From Clitopilus passeckerianus (Eukaryota; Basidiomycota; Agaricomycetes; Agaricales; Entolomataceae): 64,000 nt of DNA. The position numbers and the translations under genes were made by a program. Shown here in pieces: positions 22,069 to 32,765 of the stretch. The stretch is from positions 372,001-436,000 of the forward strand of contig CALYLX010000160.1 of assembly GCA_944990035.1 (NCBI GenBank), given 5' to 3'. The notes below the pieces were generated by a model, which searched no databases, was not told the origin of the DNA, and saw only the letters and a program-made list of their open reading frames with translations. The stretch's first letter is position 1; each line of letters opens with the position of its first letter.

Positions 22069-25000
22069 TTTTTTTTTTTTTCTTTTATCAAAGCCCTACG
22101 CCCCCGGAGGGGGCGTCTGACAATTTATATTCCGGCGCCCGATCGCAGTCCGGTCGCAAGTACCTAAATACATGCATTGTATACTAACGTAAGTAAAACC
22201 GTGTTCGTCGAGTGAACTACACTAGATACGAGGTGCACCAAAGAGCAAGCTAGGGTGGCCCCCGAGGATAAATCTCCTAAGGAGTATGATAGCGTGCACC
22301 ACCCCGCAGAAGCAGCAAGAACCCTGGAAACCAGGCTCGCCGCTATATGAAGGATGGAGCACTGACGCCTATGCAGGGTAAAACATGCCAGACGCTCGGC
22401 TTGTTCTCTGCGAACAAATTGATGTGCACCCGGTACCCAGACCAGATCGTCTGGGCGCGGTGGTGCAGTGGAGCCTGTTACAGGCATTTGTCGGCAGTGG
22501 CCTCCAGCAGCAGGAGGGGTACCACGAACGCGTGTGGCTGCCTTATCAGGAGGGCCACGCCGCCGTGCCTTCCTGGGCTTAGGAAATGGCGGTGGAGGCT
22601 GTTGCGATGGAAACGCAAAGCAGCGGGGTTGTTCTCAAGAAAGAACAAGAAGGATGACAGCTCCCGGCGCAAGCGCTGGTTAGGCCGTCGTTGGAAGTGC
22701 GCACACTGGTGAAGGACATGGTCCCTCGTTTCCAGGGTGCGCCATCGCACACGCACGCTGTCTCCCCATCTAGGTCGAAGCGCGCACGGAACTCGCCAAT
22801 GGGTGCATGACCCAGGACTGCACGGGTGAGGCGTGCGGTGTGCGCATTGGAAGACCCAACGCCATGTAGCCAAGGCCCACCTTTGAGATGTGTAGGCCTC
22901 AGGAAGCGCCTTTGCTTGCAAGGCGCAGGAAGTGGTTGCCAGAGTAGGATGGCTGCTGGAGCAGACAAGTCCACTCATGCAGCATCCTGTCTACAGCGCT
23001 TCCGGGCATACCCAAGGGATGTCCGGGTTTGCTACCAGCGCCCACCCGCAAGCCAGTGGCCGCCAAGTGAGCGCGATGGTGGATGTCCCAGTTGAGTCTT
23101 GAAGGGACATGAACAAAGTGGACGCGCCTGCTAGCGTCATCCGAGAACCAGGCCCGTAGCTTAGAGCAGATGGACAGTGAGTGCCCTTGCCCAGAATGAA
23201 GAGACGGGTCCAGTGCCAACCGAATGGCTCTAGTCGAGTCTGAGAGCACAACTATTTTGAAGCAGTTGTTGCGCAAGACAGCCTTGCTTATGGACAAGTC
23301 AATGGCTGCGAGTTCAGCATCGTCAGAGAGTACCCTGCCTGATGCCATAGTGTATTCTTCAGGCCCAAAAGCGCCATGAAGGAGGGAGCAGGCAGCCACC
23401 GCTTGGTGCTTCCTGCTTTTGGAACAGATGCATCTGCTGCAACCAACACAGTAGTGTCAGACAGGTCTGCATCAGCGCGATCACATCCAGGTGGGTGTGA
23501 CGGAGTCAAGGGCGTCCTGGACGCTGCAATGATGATATCAAATGTAATCCTGCCAGAGTGCGTGTCCAACAGGCGCAGACCTGGGACTGCCTCAGCATGG
23601 ACAGGATTGAGAGGCTCAGAGGCCCGCACAGCGTGCATATCCGAATCAACAACTGTCGAAAGCAAGTTGCCGCAGACGCGTTGCGACAAGTTGGAGAGAG
23701 ATGAGGGAGACGCATTGTTCCCTCATACCGTTGGTGCTTGTCACTGATCAGTGATAGCGTAGGGTGATTGCTTATCAGGTGCCAATGCGCGCCTGGCCGC
23801 GCTCGACCAGCTTCCTGACATGCAGATGAATAGGAGGGAGACCAGCAATAGATTCAGTCCCTCCTCCCGGAGATGTGCGAAAGGCGCCGGTTATCCACCT
23901 GGCAGCCTTGTGTTGCATAGTGCGCAAGTGCGACATAGCAGTCTTACACCTAGCACCTTTGTAGAACCAGAGGCCCACACCATATGTAGCGACCGGAAGG
24001 ACACATGCACGGTAGAGCAACCGCTTCTGCATAGGGGTGATACCCTTGATGAGTTACCAAGCATGATCATTGCCTTGACAGTGGTCAGAGCCTTGGTGGA
24101 GTAATACTTGACATGGTGGCTGACAGCGACCGGTCAAAGTAGAAGCCCAAGTAGCGCCAAACGGCCTTCGGTTGAAGTGGCGAATTGCCAGTGTGTGGAG
24201 CAAAGCCCAAGTCAATAGCAGGATTGACGTCGTTGTGCTTGCGAGAGAAGTGGAAGACCTCTGTCTTGTCATGTTCCAAGACGAGGCCAAGCGCTGTAAC
24301 AAGCTCTGTGATGACAGCATACGCTTGTTGGAGGAGGGTGATGTTCTCCCCAAAGGATGGCGACTGGACAATGAGCGAGCCATCATCCACGTACGACATG
24401 AGTGTTGTGACGCCAGGAGCAATCCTGCGTTCGAACAGCCTCATCACTGGCACCAATTAGAGCGCAGAGAGAAGAGGGATTAAAGCAGACCCTTGGCCAA
24501 CGCCAACATCTGCGGAGTACTTGCTGGATTCTTCGCCGTTCCAGCTGTAGGATGTGTGTCTCCCCACAAGGTAAGACGCAAAGAAGCTGCAGACCTCTGG
24601 CGCAAAGCCCAGTCTGCGCAGTATGCGTAGCAGCATGTCGTGGTTAAGTGAGGGGAAGAACTGAGCAAGGTCAAAAGCAACCACACTAGTCTTCAACCCT
24701 CTAGCCCAACCGGCTTTGACGATGTGAGTGAGGTAGACACCTGCGTCTTCAGTCGAATGTTGGCGCACACCTCCAAACTGATTGGGGTGAAACACACCGA
24801 ATTTCTGCGCTTCGAACTGCATTCTGTTCGCAAGCATCTTTTCAAAGAGTTTCCCCAGCATGTTAAGCAACACAATAGGGCGGAACATCTTTGGGGTGGA
24901 ATAGTGCGGTTTGCCAGGTTTGGGAACAATGGCAGAGCGCGACTCTTTGAAATGAGAGGGCCAGTGGCCAACCCGAAGGCAGGCGTTCGCAATCTCGACG

Positions 25001-25072
25001 AATTTGGTTGCAATGACACTGTCAGCAACCAGGGATTTGAGCTGATACCATGTGAGGTGATCAGGACCAGGA
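22069..25072 (-). pseudogene. Minus-strand LINE 3' half, duplicate of 15012-18034, many 1-bp losses
   Basis: Same gene content as 15012-18034: reverse poly(A), hairpin 22098-22116, 3' UTR, RNase H and RT ending at PGPD. At least fourteen small deletions distinguish it, nearly all one base lost from a homopolymer. They cut ORF2 into short frames (for example 22899-23399, 23775-24032, 24085-24456 and 24457-24888). The frame is broken as written, but the error pattern suggests the real sequence may be as open as its twin. It is continuous, across inserted copy D, with the ORF2 N-terminus at 29401-30784: together they are one LINE split by D. Confidence 0.85.
25059..25072. repeat. Target-site duplication, left copy, of LINE copy D
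   Basis: GATCAGGACCAGGA here is repeated exactly at 29401-29414, directly after the poly(A) of copy D. Both lie in the minus-strand ORF2 coding for SAPGPDH. This marks a true retrotransposition event. Confidence 0.92.
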
Positions 25073-25187
25073 CATGCATCCCTTTTGATCTGTTACCACC
25101 AACATCACAGCCACAACAGCGACGCAAATTCGCCCTCCAGCAGCTTGCACACCGCTTTATTCTCCAGTATATCCGCCTGTCTGCACT

Positions 25188-27566
25188 ATGAGTAGTGCAG
25201 GAGGCAGCAAGAAGACTCCCGGCCGCCGGACCCAACTCCAACGCCATCCACACCTCAGAAAGGCCATGGTACCAGCTATGGCGCATTTGATGGTGAAGAA
25301 ACACCCCAGGGCCCTCTCTGGCGCTAGAAATAAGCGTCCTACTCCAGCAATGGATGAGGACGATGATTTCGATGCAGATGAGAGCCCTGCTCCTTCCGCC
25401 CTTCCTCCCCTGAGCACAAGCGCAGGAAGAACACGTCTGGTGCTGCTGTAGCGCAGCCCAAGTCCAGGACTGCCTCCAGGGCAGCCTCCCCCACCCAAAC
25501 AGAGTTCAAGTCTCTGTTTCCTGGTCATGATGAGAAGGACTCTTATACCCTGTCTTTACAGGCTACAGAGGCGGCCGTCAGGGATGATGTAGAGGCCCTT
25601 ACCGATGCTCTAGTGACGATGCAAGGATGGATGGACCACTGTCCTCCTAGCGCTGTCGATGAACTTCAAGCGAGGTACATTGCAGACGCCCTTGTTGCAA
25701 CAGTTGCGCATGCAGCAGCTGTTCATATCACAGACTACCTCAGTGCGGATGAGGGGTCTCTAGCCCAAGTGCGACGCGCTAGGGACGCTTTGAACGCTGT
25801 CCTGCCGTCCCTCCCTCCCAGCAGCGCCCTGTGCGCACTGCTGCTCCCAAAGGTGCTGCAAAGGCGGCATCTGCTCCTTCCACTGCTGCTGCAGGTGGGC
25901 ATGGTGTAGCACCGGCCTCCTCTGCCCCAGCAGGCGCCCTCCTCCTCCAGCGTCTCCCAAGGCGCCAGGACCCAGGTTACCCTCCCCGACCCGCGGAACA
26001 CACTGCCACTGGTCACAAATCTCCGGCTGGAGGGACAGGAGTCCACAGCAACATCTCAGCAACCCAACAACCCGGTCCCTGGACCGGACTCAGGTGTTGC
26101 TACAGGTGCTGCCCCTTCCCAACCGCAACCAGAGCGGATCCATTCGGGTAACTGGATGCAATTCCAGCGCCGGTTTGCCCGCCTCCCTAGGCGCCTGCTA
26201 GAGTGCATAATCCGCATGCTGTGCGTGCGCCAAAGCCTGCTAATGCGCCACAGCAGCAGCAGCAGCAACCACAACAGCGTCAGCGCGCTCCCAAGGCGTC
26301 CTACGCTTCTGTTGCTTCGCAGCCGCCTAGGAGGCCTGCAAATGCTGCCCTCGCTCTTTTGCAGAGGTAACTGCTGGCATGACTGCGCAGCAATGTGCAG
26401 AACTTGCTGAACTCGCGTCATCTCCCTGGACTGTCCTGGGATGAAGTAGCGCAACTCAAGGACAATTCTAACGCCAACAAGCGCAAGGCAGCGTCCCTTC
26501 CTCCCCTCTGCTCCCTCTCCTTCAAAGAAGAAGCAGAAGCTCAAATCCACTACGCGCGGCCCGTCGCGCAGACAGTGCTTCATCTATGTGCGCAGAGGCA
26601 CCGGCAGCGATGCTATCCCTGCCCCTCTTCCCATCTTGCCTGAACAGGCCGTCTCCACCCTCAACCTCCGTTTATCGAATGGTGGTTCTCGCAACAACGC
26701 CATCCATGCAGAAGTCGGCAGGGTGACGCTATCATTGTCCACTTCAGTGACACACCCACCCACAGCGATCTAGGCATTATCCGACTCGCTGTGCAACGTG
26801 TCTGGTACCCTCTCACCGAGGGTGGTCAGCCTATTGTCAACATGAATGTAGAGGTTCCTGCATTGCGTTCTTACGCTCACATCACTGGCGTGCCCTACTT
26901 CACCTTTGGTGCGGTTGGGAGCACTCCAGTCACTCCTGACACCATGGAGGCACTCCTGCATCAAAATGCCACTACGTCGTCGCTCCAGCTTGCTGGAAAG
27001 CCGCGTATTCATTGTGCAAGCAGCTCGCATGACATGTGCATTGTTTTCTTCGACTTCTGGGACACTAGGTCTGGCACCGCCTCAAGTCTATCACCAACAA
27101 GAGGATGTCCATTGGCGGTCGCCTCTGCAACATCTCCCTGCCAGTGTGCACGCTGGCGTCCTCAGTGTCAACGCTGTTGGGCCTGGGGACACCCAACTGC
27201 GCCCTGCAGACAGCAGTACAACTCCTGTGCGCATTGTGGCTATGGCCACAACACGCAGAATTATCGCAAGCTCTCCCACTGCTGTTGGGAGAAGCCTGAT
27301 GCGAATCCCCGGTGCCTGCCACTCCCGATGGCGAACCGTGCCCCCACGCACCTAGGTGCATCAACTGCGGCAAGGCGCACACAGCAGATTCGTCCAAGTG
27401 TGCCTTCTCTCGTCACCGGTTTGACGCTGGCTGGATCCAGCGCCGGTATGATGTCAACAATGCGGTACGCTTTTCTGCTAGAGCACCGCAAAGTTATGCT
27501 AACGTTCAACCACCCAGGAGGAGACCGATTCAGACGGCTCTGGGTGATCGTACTGCTCACGTTTAA
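25188..27566 (+). pseudogene. LINE copy D ORF1, multiply frameshifted
   Basis: Same protein as copy C ORF1, but with at least ten 1-2 base losses, most in C or G runs (for example CCCC to CCC near 25217 and 25400), plus the shared TAG (near 26188). Open pieces include 26791-27627 and 27312-27566, which carry the zinc knuckles. The clustering of homopolymer contractions raises the possibility of consensus error rather than biological decay. Confidence 0.8.
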
Positions 27567-27574
27567 ATTACTTT

Positions 27575-28566
27575 ATGCGTCACAAATATGTATCTATGCT
27601 TCGCTTCTACTCACAGAATGTGAATAGAAACTATGATCTTGTGTCATCACTCTTGGAGGAGCGTAAGAATGATTTTGACGTTCTCCTGCTACAAGAGCCT
27701 CCCTGGAGGCTTATACCTCGCACTGTGTCTACTACCAACCCAGAAGGGGAGGCAGTGATTGGTGCTCCCACTCATCCGGACTGGCTGGTCATGTTTAGAC
27801 GTCCAGCATCCGATACTGACCGCCCATGCGTTATGACGTTTGTGCATAGGCGCCTTGCAGGCATGGGCCCTGCATTTCGCACTGACCTCGCCAACCACAA
27901 TGATGTGTTGGTCACTACACTGTATGGGAGCACAGGTGCTCAAATACACTTTGCCAATGTCTACTCTAGCCCAGGGATGGTACTGCCATTCGCTGGTTGT
28001 GTGACAATGCTCCACGTCTCCCAAGCATGCTTTGCATGGCAGGGGACTTCAACTGCAAGTCGTCAGTCTGGGATCCGGACTATGACTCTACAAATCATGT
28101 TGCGACTGAACTGTGTGATGTTGCGCTCAACCTGGGTTTGGAGGTTAGTGTTCTACCGAACGCACTCCTACTCACTTCCCACATGCTGGCAGCCCTTGGC
28201 CGTCGGTCATTGATCCTATTCTTCCTCCCTGTGGGTCGCACTGCAGGGACTTCACATAGCGTGGTCACAGAGTGGAAAGGACCCTCTGACCACGATCCCT
28301 TGACCGTCACGCTCCGTATCCAGCCTGTGCAGCTGGCTGCTGAGCGCATCACTCTGCCCAAGGGCAGTGAGCAAGAGGAAGAGTTCCTGAAGGAATTGTC
28401 CTCTTCCTTGCGAGCATTGGACACAACCACCCTCACAACAGCAGACGCAATCGAACGCTGCACTGGCGCCATTGCAACTGCTATTAAGCGGTCTTGGGAT
28501 AACAGCTCAAAGACTGGTCGCATCTCCACCAAGTCAAAGTCCTTACACACAAAGGTGCCTCCCTAA
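27575..28566 (+). pseudogene. LINE copy D ORF2 endonuclease, frameshifted
   Basis: Starts MRHKYVSMLRF like copies B and C. A lost G near 27976 (CCAGGGATGG against CCAGGGGATGG) and a lost A near 28157 break the frame. AGDFN lies in the frame of 27997-28566 and SDH is retained. It ends at the common deletion junction with no RT. Confidence 0.82.
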
Positions 28567-29353
28567 GGCCCACACACATCAAAGGTGGACCTTGGTTACG
28601 TCGCGTCGGTTCCTCCAATGCGCATACCGCGCGCCTTACACGGGCAGTTCTGGGTCATGCACCCATAGGGGACTTCCGCGCACGCTTCAACCTGGGTGGG
28701 GAGACAGCGTGTGCATGCAACTGGCGCATTCTGGAAACGAGGGGTCACATCCTTCACCAGTGCGCGCACTTCCAACGACGGCCCAACCAGCGCTTGCGCC
28801 GGGAACTGTCGTCTTTCTTGTTCTTCCTCCAGAACAACCCTGCCACTTTTGCGTTCCCTTCGCAACAGCCTCCACCGCCGTTTCCCAAAGCCAGGAAGAC
28901 GCGGCGACGTGGGCCACCTGACAAGGCCCCCACACGCCTCCGTGATGCCCTCCCCGCTGTGGGGGGCCACCGCCGACGAATGCCTGTAACAGGCTCCACT
29001 GCACCACCGCGCCCAGACGACCTTGTCTGGGTGCTGGGTGCACACCAATTTGTTCGCAGAGAACAGGCCGAAGCATCTGGCATGGTTTTCCATGCATAGG
29101 TGTCAGTGCTCCATCCTTCATATAGCGGCGAGCCTGGCCTTCAGGGTTCTCGCTGCTTCTGCGGGGTGTTGCGCGCTACCATACTCGCTGAGAGATTTAT
29201 CCTCGGGGGCCACCCTAGCTTGCTCTTTGGTGCACCTCGTATTCAGTGTAGTTCACTCGACGAACACGGTTCTTTACTTACGTTAGTATACAATGCATGT
29301 ATTTAGGTACTTGCGACCGGACTGCGATCGGGCGCCGGAATATAAATTGTCAG

Positions 29354-29372
29354 ACGCCCCCTCCGGGGGCGT
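29354..29372 (+). other. LINE 3'-terminal hairpin
   Basis: ACGCCCCC, loop TCC, GGGGGCGT: a perfect 8-bp stem 12 bases before the poly(A). The same hairpin closes every complete 3' end here: 10677-10695 (one mismatch), 15041-15059, 22098-22116, 38931-38949 (one mismatch) and 50508-50526. Such 3' stem-loops can be the RT recognition site in some LINEs; that role is inferred. Confidence 0.8.
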
Positions 29373-29400
29373 AGGGCTTTGATCAAAAAAAAAAAAAAAA

Positions 29401-30784
29401 GATCAGGACCAGGAGCAGAAGTGTTTGAGCACTTTGCAAGTTCTTCTCTGAGCTCATTGACGCCAAAGTCCCACCACTCACGCGGAGGAGACTGGGGCAC
29501 ATCGTCGAGCACAGAGGGATTAACTGGGCGGTCAGACGCCGAGTTGTATGTGGAGTCAAGAGCAGCCCAAAGCGACTCTAGAGAATTGCAGGGTTCACCA
29601 TTGTGGCGAATTGCTTCATGTGTAGGGAGCTCACGCTGCTTGGCCCAGCGCATGAGGTCCCAGGGGCGCTTGTTGGTAGTAGCAATGGTCTGGATTCTAC
29701 TATCAAAGAACTTGCGCTTGGCCGCCTTGGTGGTCCTGCGGAACGCCTTGTGATCAGCGACCGCTTTAGAAGCGCGATACACTCTGACAGCCTCAGAGCA
29801 CTCAGGATTCCACCAAGACTTTGACTTGGTGGTGATGCGAGCAGTCTTTGAGTTGTTGTCCCAAGACTGCTTGATAGCAGTTGCAATGGCGCCAGTACAG
29901 CGTTCAATTGCTTCTGCTGTTGTGAGGCCAGACGTGTCTAGCGCTCGCAAGGAGGAGGACAGTTCCTTAAGAAACTCTTCCTCATGCTCACTACCTTTCG
30001 GCAGAGTGATGCGCTCAGCAGCCAGCTGCACGGGCTGGATGGGGAGTGCGGCAGTCAGAGGTGCGTGGTCAGAGGGTCCCTTCCACTCTGTGACCACACT
30101 GTGTGAAGTCCCTGTGATGCGTCCCACAGGGAGGAAGAATAAGTGGATGACTGACGGCCTAAAGCTGCCAGCATGCGGGAAGTGGGTGGGAGTGCGTTCT
30201 GGAAGAACACTAACCTCCAAACCCAGGTCAAGCGCAACATCACACAGTTCAGTTGCAACATGGTTTGTAGAGTCATAGTCCGGATCCCAGACTGATGACT
30301 TGCAGTTGAAGTCTCCTGCCATGCAGAGCATGCTAGGAAGACGTTGAGCATTGTCACACAACCAGCGAATGGCAGTACCATCCCCTGGGCTGGAGTAGAC
30401 ATTGGCGAAGTGTATTTGGGTGCCAGAGCTCCCATACAGCGTTGTGACCAACACATCGTTGTGGTTGGCGAGGTCAGTGCGAAATGCGGGTCGCATGCCT
30501 GCAAGACGCCTATGCACGAATGTCATAACGCGTGGACGGTCTGTCTCAGATGCTGGACGTCTAAACATGACCAGCCAGTCTGGGTGAGTGGGTGCACCAA
30601 CCACTGCCTCTCCCTCAGGGTTGGTAGTGGACACAGTGCGTCGAATGAGCCGCCATGGAGGCTCTTGCAGCAGAATCACATCAAAGTTATTCTTACGTTC
30701 CTCTAGTAGCGCAGCGACCAGATCATAATTTCTATTCACATTCTGTGAAAAGAAGCGGAGAGTATTTACATGATTGTATCGCAT
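29401..30784 (-). pseudogene. LINE ORF2 N-terminus: endonuclease to start of RT, split by copy D
   Basis: Starts at ATG 30784 (MRYNHVNTLRFFSQNVNRN). Endonuclease motifs QEPP, AGDFN and SDHAPL are intact, followed by the linker WWNPECSEAVRVYRASKAV that copies B-E lack, up to NTSAPGPD where copy D is inserted. The rest of this ORF2 is at 22069-25058. The ORF1 tail (SVKAPQSYTDVLPPRRRP, ending at 30794) precedes it on the minus strand. Confidence 0.88.
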
Positions 30785-30793
30785 AAAGTAAAG

Positions 30794-30939
30794 TTATGTG
30801 CGGGCAGCGCGTTCACCCCGACCAATCTGAATCGGTCTCCTCCTGGGTGGTAGTACGTCAGTATAACTCTGCGGTGCTTTAACAGAAAAGTCTACCGCAT
30901 CGTTGAAAACAGAAAAGCCTACCGCATCGTTGGAACCAA
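30794..30939 (-). pseudogene. LINE ORF1 C-terminal tail with short local duplication
   Basis: Last ~37 codons of ORF1 (NDAVDFSVKAPQSYTDV to GERAART). A stretch of about 27 bases carrying CTACCGCATCGTTG is repeated in tandem (30882-30935). The element is 5'-truncated here against another minus-strand LINE piece. Confidence 0.75.
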
Positions 30940-32765
30940 AATGAGCGACAGTGTTGGGTGGTTGCCAATCAGGGTGCCAACGCGCGCCTGGCCGTGTTCG
31001 ACCAGTTTCCTGGTGTGCAGATGAATGGGAGGAAGCCCAGCAATAGACTCGGTCCCCCCTCCCGGCAATGTGCGAAAGGCGCCAGTTATCCACCTAGCAG
31101 CCTTGTGTTGCATAGTGTGCAAGTGCGACATAGCAGTCTTACACCTCGCACCTTTGTAGAACCAGAGGCCCACACCATACGTAGGGACCGGAAGGACACA
31201 TGCACGGTAGAGCAGCCGTTTCTGCAGGGGGGGTGATACCCCTTGATGAGTTACCAAGCATGATCATTGCCTTGACAGTGGTCAGAGCCTTGGTAGAGTA
31301 GTACTTGACATGGTGGCTAAAGGATAGCGACCGGTCAAAGTAGAAGCCCAAGTAGCGCCAAACGCTCTTGGGTTGAAGTGGCGAGTTGCCAGTGTGTGGA
31401 GCAACGCCCAAGTCAATGGCAGGATTGACATCGTTGTGCTTGCGAGAGAAGTGGAAGACCTCTGTCTTGTCATGTTCCAAGACAAGGCCGAGTGCAGTAA
31501 CAAGCTCTGTGATGACAGCATATGCTTGTTGGAGTAGGGTGATGTTCTCCCCAAAGGATGGCGACTGAACGATGAGCGAACCATCATCCACATACGACAT
31601 GAGTGTTGTGACGCCAGGAGCAATCCTGCGCTCAAACAGCCTCATCCCCGGCACCAAATAGAGCGCAGAGAGAAGAGGGGATAAAGCAGATCCTTGGCCA
31701 ACGCCGACATCCGCAGAGTACTTGCTGGACTCCTCGCCGTTCCAGCTGTAGGAAGTATGCCTCCCAACAAAGTAGGAAGCAAAGAAATTGCAGACCTCTG
31801 GCGCGAAGCCTAGTCTGCGCAGTATGCGTAACAGCATGTCATGGTTAAGAGAGGGGAAGAACTGAGCAAGGTCAAATGCGATAAACACCCGCATCCTCAG
31901 TAGAGTGTTGGCGCACACCTCCAAACTGGTTGGGGTGGAACACACCGAATTTCTGCGCTTCAAACTGCATCCGGTTTGCAAGCATCTTCTCAAAGAGTTT
32001 CCCCAGGGTGTTGAGCAACACAATAGGGCGGAAAATCTTGGGAGTTGAGTAGTGCGGTTTGCCAGGCTTGGGAACAATGGCAGAGCGCGACTCCTTGAAG
32101 TGAGAGGGCCAGTGACCCACCCGAAGGCAGGCATTAGCAATCTCGACGAATTTGGTAGCGATGACAGTGTCGGCCACCAAGGATTTGAGCTGATACCATG
32201 TGAGGTGATCAGGCCCTGGAGCAGAAGTGTTTGAACACTTTGCTAGTTCTTCTCTGAGTTCATTAACGCCAAAGTCCCACCACTCGCGCAGAGGAGACTG
32301 GGGCACATCATCGAGCACAGAGGGATCAACAGGGCGGTCAGACACCGAGTTGTATGTCGAGTCAAGAGCAGCCCAGAGCGACTCAAGAGAATTGCAAGGT
32401 TCACCATTGTGGCAAATTGCCTCATGTGTAGGGAGCTCGCGCTGTTTGGCCCAGCGCATAAGATCCCATGGACGCTTGTTGGTAGTAGCAATTGTCTGGA
32501 TCCTACTATCAAAGAACTTGCGCTTAGCCACCTTGGTGGTCCTGCGGAACGCCTTGTAATCAGCAACCGCCCTGGAAGCGCGATACACTCTGACAGCCTC
32601 AGAGCACTCAGGATTCCACCAGGACTTTGACTTGGTGGAGATGCGAGCAGTCTTTGAGTTGTTATCCCAAGACTGCTTAATAGCAGTTACAATGGCGCCA
32701 GTGCAGCGTTCAATTGCTTCTGCTGTTGTGAGAGTGGATGTGTCCAATGCTCGCACAGAAGAGGA
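30940..32765 (-). pseudogene. LINE ORF2 middle: linker and RT, both ends truncated
   Basis: Reads from SVRALDTSTLTTAEA through WWNPECSEAV, NTSAPGPDHLTWYQLKSL and FRPIVLLNTLGK to YVDDGSLIVQ and TLIGNHPTLSLI. About 53 bp is missing near 31883 (LTHIVKAGWARGLKTS lost), which shifts the frame. A second shift is near 31227, where a G run is expanded. RNase H and the 3' UTR are absent. Confidence 0.85.

Larger units (their letters stand above)
25073..29400 (+). mobile_element. LINE copy D: RT-deleted yet complete insertion with poly(A) and TSD
   Basis: 4,328 bp: leader from CATGCATCCCTTTTGATC, ORF1, ORF2 endonuclease, RT-deletion junction (28541-28544), C-terminal tail, full 3' UTR, terminal hairpin 29354-29372 and A16 (29385-29400). 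It is flanked by 14-bp direct repeats inside a minus-strand LINE ORF2. It lacks RT, so if the deletion preceded insertion it moved by borrowing enzymes. Confidence 0.92.
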
